A stretch of DNA of 40,651 nucleotides, from contig NZ_JAKNQY010000002.1 of NCBI RefSeq assembly GCF_024494355.1, positions 329,304 through 369,954 of the forward strand, given 5' to 3'. The stretch comes from Pseudomonas sp. Q11. Its GTDB lineage: Bacteria; Pseudomonadota; Gammaproteobacteria; Pseudomonadales; Pseudomonadaceae. The position numbers were made by a program, and so were the translations under genes. Positions 15,944 through 24,617 of this stretch are shown one piece after another. Under the pieces are notes generated by a model. The model saw only the letters and a list, made by a program, of their open reading frames with translations, was not told the DNA's origin and made no database searches. Within the stretch, counting starts at the first letter, position 1. Every line of letters begins with the position of its first letter.

Positions 15944-16810
15944 TCAGACTGACTGCCTCGCCAGCTCGATAAACGCCAGGGTGGCGGGCGAGGCCTGTCG
16001 GCTGTCCAGTACCGCCAGGCCTATTTGGCGCGGAACCTGCGGCGACAATGGCCGCGTGACGAACCGTGGGTTGTCGCCGCCCGGCAGCGAACCTTCGGAC
16101 ACCAGGGTCACGGCCTCACCGCGGCTGACGACATCCAGGGTACTGAGCAGCTGCGAACAACGATAGCGCACGTTCGGTGTAAGCCGAGCCGCGTTGAACA
16201 GGCGCGAAACCAGCTCAGAAGAGCCGGCCTCGGTGAGCACGAACGGGTCGTTGCACAGGTCCTTGAGACTCAGGCTGGCTTGGGCGGCGAGGGGATGGGC
16301 GGCGGGCAGCACGGCGACCATCTGGTCTTGCATCAGCGCGAACGTGTCGAAACGGTCCTCGGGCAACACCACGAAACCGACGTCGATCCGCCGCTCATCC
16401 AGCCACTGGATGACTTGTCGGTCCGGTCCTTCGTCGATGTGTACTTCGATCCCCGGATGCAGGGCCCGGTAACGTTGCAGGATGGCGGGCAACAACTTCA
16501 TCGACGAAGTTGGACCGAACGAGCCGATGCGCAGGGTGCCTCGGCGCATGCCCCGCGCGTCGGCGGCCTCCTGGCGTAACGTGTTGGCCAGCCCGAGCAT
16601 GGCCCGGGCCCGCAGCAGCAGTTGCCGGCCAATGTCGCTGGGCTCGATGAGGGCCTGATGACGTCTGAACAACTCCACGCCCAGTTCCTGCTCCAGGGAT
16701 TTGATGGCGTGGGACACCGCTGACTGGCTGATGCCCAGCCGCGTCGCCGCAGCGGTAAAACCGCGCAGCTCAGCGACCTGGGAGAAGATTTCGAGTTGGG
16801 TGAGGGTCAT
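15944..16810 (-). CDS. LysR-family transcriptional regulator
   Basis: 288 residues. Winged helix-turn-helix at 1-60 (LEIFSQVAELRGFTAAATRLGISQSAVSHAIKSLE) and a periplasmic-binding-like effector domain after about residue 90 (GTLRIGSFGPTSS ... IDVGFVVLPEDRF ... MVAVLPAAHPLA). It is divergently placed from the EamA transporter gene at 17000, the classic layout in which the regulator controls the neighbour. The effector is unknown. A REPIN lies in the shared intergenic region. Confidence 0.92.
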   Translation of the reverse strand: MTLTQLEIFSQVAELRGFTAAATRLGISQSAVSHAIKSLEQELGVELFRRHQALIEPSDIGRQLLLRARAMLGLANTLRQEAADARGMRRGTLRIGSFGPTSSMKLLPAILQRYRALHPGIEVHIDEGPDRQVIQWLDERRIDVGFVVLPEDRFDTFALMQDQMVAVLPAAHPLAAQASLSLKDLCNDPFVLTEAGSSELVSRLFNAARLTPNVRYRCSQLLSTLDVVSRGEAVTLVSEGSLPGGDNPRFVTRPLSPQVPRQIGLAVLDSRQASPATLAFIELARQSV

Positions 16811-16877
16811 GAGGGAATGCTCATTTTACGATGATCTAACATGAGGCGAACAATAGAGTATCTCAAGCGCACTTTCC

Positions 16878-16968
16878 TGTGGCGAGGGAGCTTGCTCCCG
16901 CTTGAGTGCGAAGCGCTCATAGAAAAGGGCCGCTTCGCAGCCCAGCGGGAGCAAGCTCCCTCGCCACG
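16878..16968. repeat. REPIN (GTGGCGAGGGAGC type)
   Basis: TGTGGCGAGGGAGCTTGCTC at the left and GAGCAAGCTCCCTCGCCACG at the right, between the divergent lysR and EamA genes. An open frame that starts at 16841 reads through it; that extension is not part of the transporter. Confidence 0.9.
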
Positions 16969-16999
16969 GGTGGTCGTTTTATTTCAATGTGGTGAAACC

Positions 17000-17944
17000 A
17001 TGAAAACCCTCGAACAATCCGTTCCAACCCCTTCGGACCTGCCGGTGTACCTGAAACTGGCCATGGTCACCATGATTTGGGGCGGCACCTTCGTTGCCGG
17101 CAGGATCCTTTCCGATGCCCTGGCACCGCTGCTCGCCGCCAGCCTGCGGTTCCTGCTGGCCAGTCTCGCGCTGTTGCTGTTTCTCGGTCTGGCCGGGATC
17201 CCGCTGGCCAGGCCCAGCCTGAAACAAGGGCTGCAATTGGCGGCGCTGGGATTCTTCGGGATCTTTTTCTACAACCTGTGTTTCTTCTACGGCTTGCAGT
17301 ACATCAATGCGTCGCGGGCCTCGTTGATCGTGGCCTTGAATCCGGCGGTGATCGGGCTGGCGTCCTGGTGGCTGTTCAAGGAACGGCTAAGCCGGGCGAA
17401 AGTCGCGGGCATCGTGCTGTGTATCGGCGGGGCGGGGCTGGTGATCGTCAGTCGCGATCCTTCCTTGATGCAGAGTGCAGGGCAGGGCTGGCTGGGCGAT
17501 CTGCTGATTTTCGGCTGTGTGCTGGGCTGGGGCATCTATTCCTTGTTTTCCAAAAACCTGAATGAAAGCCTCGGGCCCTTGCAAACCGTGACCTGGTCGA
17601 TTCTGCTGGGCACGTTGATGTTGTGGGGAGCTTGCGTGACCGCAGGCGAAGTTCGCGTCGAAGCATTGCGCGGGTTGGACATTCGGCAGTGGTTGAGCCT
17701 GTTGTACCTCGGCGTGCTGGGATCGGCGTTGGCCTACATTGCCTGGTACGACGGCATCCGTCGGATTGGCGCGACCCGTTCCGGCGTGTTCATCGCACTC
17801 AACCCGTTGACCGCAGTGCTGTTCGGGGCGCTGCTGTTGGACGAGCGGCTCACCGTCTTGATGGGCGCAGGCGCGGGGCTGATCCTGACGGGGATTTTCC
17901 TGTGCAACAAACCCCTTGCGCGGTCGCCGGAAAAGACGATTTGA
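17000..17944 (+). CDS. EamA-family (DMT) inner-membrane transporter
   Basis: 314 residues from ATG 17000 (MKTLEQSVPTPSDLP), with GGTGA upstream. Ten predicted membrane helices in two EamA halves: the first begins LKLAMVTMIWGGTFVAGRIL, the second WLGDLLIFGCVLGWGIYSLF. The typical half-ending motifs are ASLIVALNPAVIGLASWWLFKERLS and GVFIALNPLTAVLFGALLLDERLT. These carriers export amino acids or other metabolites; the substrate is not visible from the sequence. Likely controlled by the divergent LysR regulator. Confidence 0.9.
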   Translation: MKTLEQSVPTPSDLPVYLKLAMVTMIWGGTFVAGRILSDALAPLLAASLRFLLASLALLLFLGLAGIPLARPSLKQGLQLAALGFFGIFFYNLCFFYGLQYINASRASLIVALNPAVIGLASWWLFKERLSRAKVAGIVLCIGGAGLVIVSRDPSLMQSAGQGWLGDLLIFGCVLGWGIYSLFSKNLNESLGPLQTVTWSILLGTLMLWGACVTAGEVRVEALRGLDIRQWLSLLYLGVLGSALAYIAWYDGIRRIGATRSGVFIALNPLTAVLFGALLLDERLTVLMGAGAGLILTGIFLCNKPLARSPEKTI

Positions 17945-18052
17945 TAAGGAAGGCGGACAAACAAGGTTACGCTGTGTAGAATCGAGTTACGCATATAAGA
18001 ATAAACGTCTTCTGGCAGCAGAAGCCTCGCCCGCAAGAGCCTTGGGTCGACA

Positions 18053-18157
18053 ATGAAGATATTCGGGTTTCAACTGATCTACGGCGATTTCCTCGCCCGC
18101 ACCGTTCGCGGCATTTCCTGCGCGCCACCGCGTGCCCTCAGCATGGCCGGCAACTAA
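18053..18157 (+). CDS. Possible 34-residue small protein upstream of hpd
   Basis: ATG to TAA frame of 34 codons: MKIFGFQLIYGDFLARTVRG then ISCAPPRALSMAGN. Third positions are mostly G or C as in true Pseudomonas genes (ggc, ctc, gcc, cgc, acc, tcc, tgc, gcg), and the hydrophobic start and basic middle do not look random. The Shine-Dalgarno is poor (CTTGGGTCGACA). It ends 36 bases before hpd and could be a leader peptide or a short independent protein. Otherwise this 249-base gap shows nothing but the hpd ribosome site (GATGAGGCG). Confidence 0.4.
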   Translation: MKIFGFQLIYGDFLARTVRGISCAPPRALSMAGN

Positions 18158-18193
18158 CGCTCCGTTAATTGATAAGCATGATGAGGCGCCAAC

Positions 18194-19270
18194 ATGGCAG
18201 ATCTATACGAAAATCCGATGGGCCTGATGGGCTTTGAATTCATCGAATTCGCATCCCCGACCCCCAACACCCTGGAGCCGATCTTCGAGATCATGGGCTT
18301 CACCAAAGTGGCCAGCCACCGCTCCAAGGACGTGCACCTGTATCGTCAGGGCGCGATCAACCTGATCCTCAACAACGAGCCCCACAGCGTGGCCTCGTAC
18401 TTCGCCGCCGAACACGGGCCGTCGGTGTGCGGCATGGCATTTCGCGTCAAGGACTCGCAACAGGCCTACAAGCGCGCCCTGGAACTCGGTGCCCAGCCGA
18501 TCCACATCGAGACCGGCCCGATGGAGCTGAACCTGCCGGCCATCAAGGGCATCGGCGGTGCGCCGCTGTACCTGATCGACCGTTTTGGCGAAGGCAGCTC
18601 CATCTACGATATCGACTTCGTGTTCCTCGAAGGCGTTGACCGCAACCCGATGGGCGCGGGTCTGAAAATCATCGACCACCTGACCCACAACGTTTATCGC
18701 GGGCGCATGGCCTATTGGGCCGGCTTCTACGAGAAGCTGTTCAACTTCCGTGAGATCCGTTACTTCGACATCAAGGGCGAATACACCGGCCTGACCTCCA
18801 AGGCCATGACCGCCCCGGACGGCATGATCCGCATCCCGCTGAACGAGGAATCGTCCAAGGGCGCCGGGCAGATCGAAGAGTTCCTGATGCAGTTCAACGG
18901 TGAAGGCATCCAGCACGTGGCCTTCCTCACCGATGACCTGATCAAGACCTGGGACCGGCTCAAAAGCATCGGTATGCGCTTCATGACCGCGCCGCCGGAC
19001 ACCTACTACGAAATGCTCGAAGGCCGCCTGCCGAACCACGGCGAGCCGGTGGATGAACTGCAAGCGCGGGGCATTTTGCTGGACGGCTCTTCCGAACAGG
19101 GCGACAAGCGTCTGCTGTTGCAGATTTTCTCGGAAACCCTGATGGGGCCGGTGTTCTTCGAATTCATTCAGCGCAAGGGCGACGATGGCTTCGGCGAAGG
19201 CAACTTCAAGGCGTTGTTCGAGTCCATCGAGCGTGACCAGGTGCGGCGTGGTGTGCTGGCTACCGAGTGA
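18194..19270 (+). CDS. hpd: 4-hydroxyphenylpyruvate dioxygenase
   Basis: 358 residues, the length of the structurally studied P. fluorescens enzyme, which it follows almost residue for residue as I recall it. It converts 4-hydroxyphenylpyruvate to homogentisate in tyrosine catabolism, also the route to brown pyomelanin. Two vicinal-oxygen-chelate domains; the iron ligands are H162 ([13 protein letters not shown]), H241 ([11 protein letters not shown]) and E323 ([12 protein letters not shown]). The C-terminal gate helix [18 protein letters not shown] is present. A terminator follows, so it is probably a single-gene unit. Confidence 0.98.
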   Translation: MADLYENPMGLMGFEFIEFASPTPNTLEPIFEIMGFTKVASHRSKDVHLYRQGAINLILNNEPHSVASYFAAEHGPSVCGMAFRVKDSQQAYKRALELGAQPIHIETGPMELNLPAIKGIGGAPLYLIDRFGEGSSIYDIDFVFLEGVDRNPMGAGLKIIDHLTHNVYRGRMAYWAGFYEKLFNFREIRYFDIKGEYTGLTSKAMTAPDGMIRIPLNEESSKGAGQIEEFLMQFNGEGIQHVAFLTDDLIKTWDRLKSIGMRFMTAPPDTYYEMLEGRLPNHGEPVDELQARGILLDGSSEQGDKRLLLQIFSETLMGPVFFEFIQRKGDDGFGEGNFKALFESIERDQVRRGVLATE

Positions 19271-19287
19271 CGGTAGAGGCAACCGAC

Positions 19288-19322
19288 AACCCGTGCGGCG
19301 TTACTGCCGGACGGGTTTTTTA
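19288..19322 (+). terminator. Terminator of hpd
   Basis: ACCCGTGCGGC / GCCGGACGGGT with one mismatch, then a run of T. Confidence 0.85.
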
Positions 19323-19342
19323 TTGGCTTGCACTGATCCCAA

Positions 19343-19432
19343 TGTGGGAGCGAGCCTGCTCGCGATAGCGACCTGTCAGATACATCAATGTTGAATGTGC
19401 CGCCGATATCGCGAGCAGGCTCGCTCCCACAA
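19343..19432. repeat. REPIN (GTGGGAGCGAGC type)
   Basis: TGTGGGAGCGAGCCTGCTCG at the left and CGAGCAGGCTCGCTCCCACA at the right. The middle ACATCAATGTTGAATGTG is almost the same as in the REPIN at 12278, so the two are recent relatives. Confidence 0.92.
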
Positions 19433-19446
19433 GGGCCTTGTAAGTT

Positions 19447-20355
19447 TCAGGCCCGGCGTCGCTGGCGCATCAGGTGCTTGAACCCTTCGAACACCAGCAC
19501 TGCCACGGCCAGCCAGATCGGAATGTAGGTCAGCCATTCACTGGCCTGGATGCTTTCTCCCAGCAGCAGCGCAACACCCAGCAGCAACACCGGTTCGACA
19601 TAGCTCAACAGCCCGAACAGGCTGAACGGCAGCAACCGGCTGGCAATGATGTAGGCCACCAGTGCCGAGGCACTGATCACCCCGAGCAACGGGATCAGCA
19701 GCGACAGCCACGGGTACTGGTCGAAAACGGCGAAACCCTGTTCACCGCTTTGCACGAACCAGAGCGCCAGCGGCAGCATCAGGGTCATGTCCAGCCACAA
19801 CCCGCCCAGGTTGTCAGTCCCCAGGCGTTTGCGCAGGATGAAGTAGAGGGGATAGCCCACTACCACCAACAGGGTCGCCCAGGAAAAACCGCCCACCTGG
19901 TATAACTCGTTGACCACGCCGAGGCTGGCGAAGAACACGGCGATTTTCTGCAGGTAGGACAGGCGCTCGGCATAGACGAGGCGCCCGGTCAGAACCATCG
20001 ACAGCGGCAACAGAAAATACCCCAGCGACACGTCCAGGCTGTAGCCGTTGAGGGGCGCCCACATGAACAGCCACAACTGCGCCCCCAGCAACGCCGAAGA
20101 CGCCATGGCACCGATCAACAGACGCGGCGCGGCGATCAGGCGCCGGCCGAGCGCCGTCACCAGGTTCCACTCCTTTGCCACCAGCATGAACACCGTCATG
20201 CAGGGCATCGTCAGCAGCATGCGCCAGCCGAAAATTTCCACGCCGGTCAGTGGCGAGAGCAGGGAGGTGTAGTAATACATGACGGCGAACAGCGCAGAGG
20301 CCGAGACCGATAGAACGATGCCTTTGGACACGGTGATTCTCTTGAGGGTGATCAT
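19447..20355 (-). CDS. RarD-like EamA transporter
   Basis: 302 residues from ATG 20355 (MITLKRITVSKG); a GTG two codons earlier is an alternative. About ten membrane helices. The N-terminal half starts KGIVLSVSASALFAVMYYYTSLLSPLTGVEIFGWRMLLTMP, the hallmark of RarD-type members of the drug/metabolite superfamily, with LNGYSLDVSLGYFLLPLSMVLTGRLVYAERLS at the half junction and LLSYVEPVLLLGVALLLGE at the end. E. coli RarD was named for chloramphenicol sensitivity; the natural substrate is unclear. A basic tail (MRQRRRA) faces the cytoplasm. Confidence 0.88.
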   Translation of the reverse strand: MITLKRITVSKGIVLSVSASALFAVMYYYTSLLSPLTGVEIFGWRMLLTMPCMTVFMLVAKEWNLVTALGRRLIAAPRLLIGAMASSALLGAQLWLFMWAPLNGYSLDVSLGYFLLPLSMVLTGRLVYAERLSYLQKIAVFFASLGVVNELYQVGGFSWATLLVVVGYPLYFILRKRLGTDNLGGLWLDMTLMLPLALWFVQSGEQGFAVFDQYPWLSLLIPLLGVISASALVAYIIASRLLPFSLFGLLSYVEPVLLLGVALLLGESIQASEWLTYIPIWLAVAVLVFEGFKHLMRQRRRA

Positions 20356-20401
20356 CGGCACCCGGGTTTGTGACTGGGAAACCTATCTGTGGAGCATGGC
20401 C

Positions 20402-20493
20402 AGTGGGAGCAAGGCTTGCCCGCGATGAACGATAATGCGGTTCAGCTGTTGAACCGCAGCGCAGCCATCGCGGGCAAGCCATGCTCCCACAGG
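20402..20493. repeat. REPIN (GTGGGAGCAAGGC type)
   Basis: AGTGGGAGCAAGGCTTGCCCGCGA at the left and TCGCGGGCAAGCCATGCTCCCACA at the right, with GGTTCAGCTGTTGAACC in the middle. A third REP sequence type in this window. Confidence 0.9.
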
Positions 20494-20536
20494 TAAATCC
20501 TCATGCCAAAGGGGGGTGTAGGAGTCGACGAAGTTA

Positions 20537-21547
20537 TTAAGTACGCGCCACCCGCCCCGGCACGAAGTGGCCCACGTCATTGAAGCCTGGTGTCGAGGCA
20601 TGCCCCGGTGTCACCAGCGAATCGATGAAGGCTTCATCTTCCGCCGTGATCGTCACCGACTGCGCCTTGGTGTAGCCATCCCATTGTTCCTCGGTGCGCG
20701 GGCCGACGATGGCCGAGGTCACGGCGCGGTTGTTCAGCACCCAGGCAATGGCGAACTCGACAATGCCCACGCCCCGGCCCTGGGTGTATTGCTGGATCTG
20801 TTGGGCGATGCGCAGGGACTCGACCCGCCATTCGGTTTCCAGGATGCGTTTGTCCTGGCGACCGGCGCGGCTGTTGGCGTCCGGTGCCACGTCCGGTGCG
20901 TACTTGCCACTGAGCACCCCTCGGGCCAGGGGGCTGAAGGGCACCACCCCAAGGCCATAGTTCTGCGCCGCGGTGATCTGCTCGGTTTCCGCCTGGCGGT
21001 TGACGATGTTGTACAGCGGTTGGCTGATCACCGGCCGGTCGATGCCCAGGCTGTCGGCGATTCGAATCACCTCGGCGATGCGCCAGCCACGGTAGTTCGA
21101 CAGGCCCCAGTAGCGGATCTTGCCCTGGCGAATCAAGGCACCGATGGCCGACACCGTGACCTCAAGCGGCGTGTTGTGGTCTTCGCGGTGCAGGTAGTAG
21201 ATGTCCAGGTAATCGGTGCCCAGGCGCGTCAGGCTGGCCTCGATACCATTGAACAGATGCTTGCGGCTCAGGCCGCTGCGGTTGGGGACACCATCCGGCG
21301 GACCGAAGCCGACCTTGGTGGCCAGCACCCATTCATGACGGTGGCGGGCAATCGCCTCGCCGACGATTTCCTCGGAGCGACCGTTGGTGTAGACGTCCGC
21401 CGTGTCGATGAAATTGATGCCCTGGTCCCAGGCCTTGTCGATGATCCGCAGCGAATCCTCGGTGCTGGTCTGTTCGCCGAACATCATCGTGCCCAGGGTC
21501 AATGTCGAGACTTGCAACCCGGAATGGCCTAGCGTGCGGTAGCTCAT
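20537..21547 (-). CDS. Aldo/keto reductase
   Basis: 336 residues. A TIM-barrel NADPH-dependent carbonyl reductase of the aldo/keto reductase family. The catalytic tetrad is visible as D48 (NFIDTADVY), Y53, K78 (VLATKVG) and H120 (IYYLHRED). The C-terminal coenzyme loop reads TSAIVGPRTEEQWDGY. The segment NRSGLSRKHLFNGIEASLTRLGTDYLDIYYLH is shared with YajO/YhdN-type bacterial members. The substrate is unknown. The start ATG has AAGGAC upstream. Confidence 0.92.
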   Translation of the reverse strand: MSYRTLGHSGLQVSTLTLGTMMFGEQTSTEDSLRIIDKAWDQGINFIDTADVYTNGRSEEIVGEAIARHRHEWVLATKVGFGPPDGVPNRSGLSRKHLFNGIEASLTRLGTDYLDIYYLHREDHNTPLEVTVSAIGALIRQGKIRYWGLSNYRGWRIAEVIRIADSLGIDRPVISQPLYNIVNRQAETEQITAAQNYGLGVVPFSPLARGVLSGKYAPDVAPDANSRAGRQDKRILETEWRVESLRIAQQIQQYTQGRGVGIVEFAIAWVLNNRAVTSAIVGPRTEEQWDGYTKAQSVTITAEDEAFIDSLVTPGHASTPGFNDVGHFVPGRVART

Positions 21548-21885
21548 GACAAGGTCCTTTTATCGGTGGGAAAGGTCCAATCAAACCCTAGAACAACCGG
21601 GTGTGGCAAACGAAAAGATCGCAGGCCGCGCTCGACCCCTTACACTCCCGACAACAACCCACGCACGCGATAGGGATTTGACAGGCAGACCGCTATCGCG
21701 AGCAGGCTCGCTCCCACACTGTTCTGCCTGGGCCATAGGTTTCAGCTAGCTGGGATCCCAGTGAGAGCGAGCCTGCTCGCGATGAGGCCATCAGCCTCGA
21801 CAACGAGGTTGATGGCAACCCGATTGCGTGAACTTGAACAACTGCGCTCAACTGGCATGCCGTGCACTGGAACCGGAGAATAAAT
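21548..21885. other. Gene-free interval with an inverted REP pair
   Basis: This 338-base gap between divergent genes holds no supportable gene. It contains a fragment resembling the TGTAGGAGCTG element (AAAAGATCGCAGGC at about 21617) and two REP halves facing the other way round from a normal REPIN: GCTATCGCGAGCAGGCTCGCTCCCACA at 21692-21718 and GTGAGAGCGAGCCTGCTCGCGATG at 21761-21784. The glycerate kinase ribosome site (CCGGAGAATAAAT) ends the interval. Confidence 0.75.
21692..21787. repeat. Inverted pair of REP halves
   Basis: Left copy ATCGCGAGCAGGCTCGCTCCC, right copy GAGAGCGAGCCTGCTCGCGAT. The order is reversed compared with the REPINs elsewhere, which start with GTGGGAG and end with CTCCCAC, so this looks like the neighbouring ends of two broken REPINs. 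Confidence 0.8.
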
Positions 21886-23022
21886 ATGAAAATAGTCATC
21901 GCCCCCGACTCGTTCAAGGACAGCCTGAGCGCCCAGGGCGTGGCGGATGCCGTCGCTCAGGGCCTGGCCCAGGTCTGGCCGGATGCACAGTTGATCAAGT
22001 GCCCGATGGCCGACGGCGGGGAGGGCACGGTGGAGTCGGTGCTGGCGGCCTGCAACGGCCAGTGGCGTCACACCCGGGTCCGTGGTCCCCTGGGTGTCGC
22101 CGTCGAGGCGCGCTGGGGCTGGTTGGCCGAAAGCCGCACCGCGATTATCGAGATGGCCGAGGCCAGTGGCTTGCAGCTGGTACCACCGGGGCAACGCGAT
22201 GCCTGCTCAAGCAGCACCTACGGCACCGGCGAACTGATTCGCGCTGCCCTGGACGAAGGCGCCGGGCGCGTGATCCTGGCAATCGGCGGCAGCGCCACCA
22301 ACGACGGCGGTGCCGGCGCGATGCAGGCCCTGGGCTTGGCGCTGCTGGATCAATACAACCGACCACTCCCACCCGGCGGCCTGGCCCTGGCGGAGCTGGC
22401 GCGTATCGACTTGAGCAAGATGGACCCACGCCTGGCTCAGGTAAATTTCGAGATTGCCGCCGATGTCGATAACCCGCTGTGCGGCCCTCATGGCGCTTCC
22501 GCGATTTTCGGCCCGCAGAAAGGGGCATCCCCTGAGCAGGTACAGCAACTGGACCAGGCCCTGGGGCATTTCGCCGGACACTGCGCCCAGGCGTTGGACA
22601 AGGATGTACGTGACGAACCGGGCAGCGGCGCCGCCGGGGGGCTGGGGTTCGCCGCCAAGGCGTTCCTGGGCGCGCAATTTCGCACCGGCGTGGACGTCGT
22701 CGCCCAGTTGACAGGGTTGGCCGAAGCGATCAACGGCGCCGACCTGGTGATCACCGGCGAAGGCCGTTTCGACGCCCAGACCTTGCGCGGCAAGACGCCC
22801 TTTGGCGTGGCTCGCATCGCCCGCCAGCATAGCGTACCCGTGGTGGTCATCGCCGGCACGCTGGGGGAGGGTTATCAGGCGCTGTATGAGCACGGCATCG
22901 AAGCAGCCTTTGCCCTGGTCAACGGGCCGATGACCCTGCAAGAGGCCTGTGCCGACGCGCCACGCCTGCTGAGTGAACGAGCCCGGGACATCGCCCGGCT
23001 TTGGCGAGTGGCAGCGCGGTAA
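21886..23022 (+). CDS. Glycerate kinase
   Basis: 378 residues from ATG 21886 (MKIVIAPDSFKDSLSAQGVA), with GGAG upstream; a frame starting eight codons earlier is less likely. It phosphorylates D-glycerate (GarK/GlxK family, 2-phosphoglycerate-forming) and links glyoxylate, tartronate or glycerate use to glycolysis. Visible motifs: KCPMADGGEGT (substrate and ATP site), AIGGSATNDGGAGAMQALG, GAAGGLGFAAKAFLGA and ADLVITGEGRFDAQTLRGKTP. It stands alone rather than with the glyoxylate carboligase genes, so its metabolic partners are outside this window. Confidence 0.94.
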   Translation: MKIVIAPDSFKDSLSAQGVADAVAQGLAQVWPDAQLIKCPMADGGEGTVESVLAACNGQWRHTRVRGPLGVAVEARWGWLAESRTAIIEMAEASGLQLVPPGQRDACSSSTYGTGELIRAALDEGAGRVILAIGGSATNDGGAGAMQALGLALLDQYNRPLPPGGLALAELARIDLSKMDPRLAQVNFEIAADVDNPLCGPHGASAIFGPQKGASPEQVQQLDQALGHFAGHCAQALDKDVRDEPGSGAAGGLGFAAKAFLGAQFRTGVDVVAQLTGLAEAINGADLVITGEGRFDAQTLRGKTPFGVARIARQHSVPVVVIAGTLGEGYQALYEHGIEAAFALVNGPMTLQEACADAPRLLSERARDIARLWRVAAR

Positions 23023-23026
23023 ATCC

Positions 23027-23114
23027 TGTAGGAGCAAGGCTTGCCCGCGATACAAGCGCTGCGGTCCCCCAGGAATCGAGTCGCCAATATCGCGAGCAAG
23101 CTTTGCTCCCACAC
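23027..23114. repeat. REPIN (mixed type)
   Basis: Left half TGTAGGAGCAAGGCTTGCCCGCGA, right half ATATCGCGAGCAAGCTTTGCTCCCACA. The halves belong to slightly different sequence variants, unlike most REPINs here. Confidence 0.85.
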
Positions 23115-23168
23115 GGTTGAATTTGAGATAGGGTTGAGGCTGGACTTCGCGCAAAACAGGAGTGATAC

Positions 23169-24356
23169 ATGCGCTTTTCAGACTTGACCCGCCGCATCAC
23201 CGGCGACGGCGCCGCCGCGTGGCAGATCCACGACCGGGCGCTGGCCATGCGCGAGCAGGGCATGGATGTGTTGTTGCTGTCAGTGGGCGACCCGGATTTC
23301 GACACGCCACCCGCCATCGTCGAGGCCGCCGTCGCCAGCCTGCGGGCCGGCGACACTCATTACTCGGATACTCGTGGCCTGCAATCCCTGCGGGCCAGCA
23401 TTGCCCGGCACCATCAAGCACGTTGCGGCCAACCGGTGGGCGCCGGGCACGTCACGGTGCTGCCCGGTGCCCAATGTGCCGTCTACGCGGTCGCGCAGTG
23501 CCTGCTCGACCCTGGCGACGAAGTGATCGTCGCCGAACCGATGTACGTCACCTACGAAGCGGTGTTCGGTGCCTGCGGGGCGAAAGTTGTGCCGGTGCCG
23601 GTGAGCCCGGAAAACGCTTTTCGGGTTGACCCGGCCGACGTCGCCCGGCTGATCACCCCGCGCACCCGCGCCATGCTGCTCAACAGCCCCAACAATCCCT
23701 CCGGCGCCAGCCTGCCGCTGCCGACCTGGCAAGCACTGGCGCACCTGTGCATCGACGATGATCTGTGGTTGATCAGCGACGAGGTCTACAGCGACCTGCT
23801 CTACGAAGGCGAACACATCAGCCCGGCCAGCCTGCCGGGCATGGCCGAGCGCACCGCGACGATCAACAGCTTGTCCAAATCTCACGCCATGACTGGTTGG
23901 CGCGTCGGCTGGGCTATTTGCCCCGAACCGCTTGCCGAACACTTGGCGAACCTGTCGCTGTGCATGCTGTTCGGCCTGCCGGACTTCGTCCAGCGTGCCG
24001 CCGAGGTCGCGCTGGAGCGGGATTTGCCTGAAGTGGCGCAGATGCGTGAGGAATATCGTCTACGCCGAGACTTGGTATGCGCGGCGCTTGCTAACTGCCC
24101 GGGCCTCAAACCGGTACGGCCCAATGGCGGTATGTTCGTGATGGTGGACATACGTGAAACCGGCCTGGGTGCCCAAGCGTTTGCCGAGCGGTTGCTGGAT
24201 GGGTATGGCGTGTCGGTGCTGGCGGGGGAGGCGTTTGGGCCGAGTGCGGCGGGGCATATTCGGATTGGGTTGGTGGTGGGGCGGACGGCATTGAGTAACG
24301 CTTGTCGGAACATTGCTTTGTGTGCAGTTGAGCTTTACAAAATAGGCTCAAATTAA
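23169..24356 (+). CDS. aruH: Arginine:pyruvate transaminase (AruH-like)
   Basis: 395 residues, with CAGGAG before the ATG. A fold-type I PLP aminotransferase with LLSVGDPDFDTPP near the start, LNSPNNPSGA, ISDEVYSDLLYEGEH, the PLP lysine K237 in NSLSKSHAMTGWRVGW, and the carboxylate-binding arginine in AGHIRIGLVVG. The sequence tracks P. aeruginosa AruH as I recall it (GDGAAAW, AEPMYVTYEAVFGACGAKVVPVPV, GGMFVMVDIRETGL). AruH starts the arginine transaminase route to 4-guanidinobutyrate. Its usual partners (aruI, aruRS) are not next to it here, so the assignment rests on sequence resemblance alone. Confidence 0.85.
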   Translation: MRFSDLTRRITGDGAAAWQIHDRALAMREQGMDVLLLSVGDPDFDTPPAIVEAAVASLRAGDTHYSDTRGLQSLRASIARHHQARCGQPVGAGHVTVLPGAQCAVYAVAQCLLDPGDEVIVAEPMYVTYEAVFGACGAKVVPVPVSPENAFRVDPADVARLITPRTRAMLLNSPNNPSGASLPLPTWQALAHLCIDDDLWLISDEVYSDLLYEGEHISPASLPGMAERTATINSLSKSHAMTGWRVGWAICPEPLAEHLANLSLCMLFGLPDFVQRAAEVALERDLPEVAQMREEYRLRRDLVCAALANCPGLKPVRPNGGMFVMVDIRETGLGAQAFAERLLDGYGVSVLAGEAFGPSAAGHIRIGLVVGRTALSNACRNIALCAVELYKIGSN

Positions 24357-24526
24357 ACAAAGATTATAGTGGCTCGTGTAGGCGCGTATTTAATCGGCAA
24401 TACGCATTCTTTCGTCACACTGCTATTCGCAGTACGAGGTAAAGCGGTCAATTTACGTAGGATCTTATTGCAGCATCTCGCCGATGCTCGGGGGCGCCGA
24501 ATCCAGCCGACAGACGGTCATGAAAC

Positions 24527-24590
24527 CTGTCAGATCTGACAGTAGCCAGATATCTTTGGCCGGAGTTTAATTATTTTCAGCAGAATAATT
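24527..24590. promoter_or_regulatory. Cluster of palindromes upstream of the 941-residue gene
   Basis: Three dyads in 64 bases: a perfect 16-base palindrome CTGTCAGATCTGACAG (24527-24542), the motif GCCAGATATCTTTGGC (24545-24560) with an eight-base palindromic core, and AATTATT / AATAATT (24569-24575 and 24584-24590). They lie 28-91 bases before the ATG, where operators would sit. No regulator is recognised. Confidence 0.5.
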
Positions 24591-24617
24591 TGGCTCCCGC
24601 TTAAGGTGTGACAGAAC

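Noticed and set aside
17945..18193. Structured RNA or riboswitch before hpd
   Set aside because: No conserved riboswitch motif or strong hairpin was found; only the small ORF and a ribosome site are visible.
18203..19282. 359-codon minus-strand frame opposite hpd
   Set aside because: Mirror of the hpd gene with a histidine-, valine- and glutamine-rich nonsense protein; no ribosome site.
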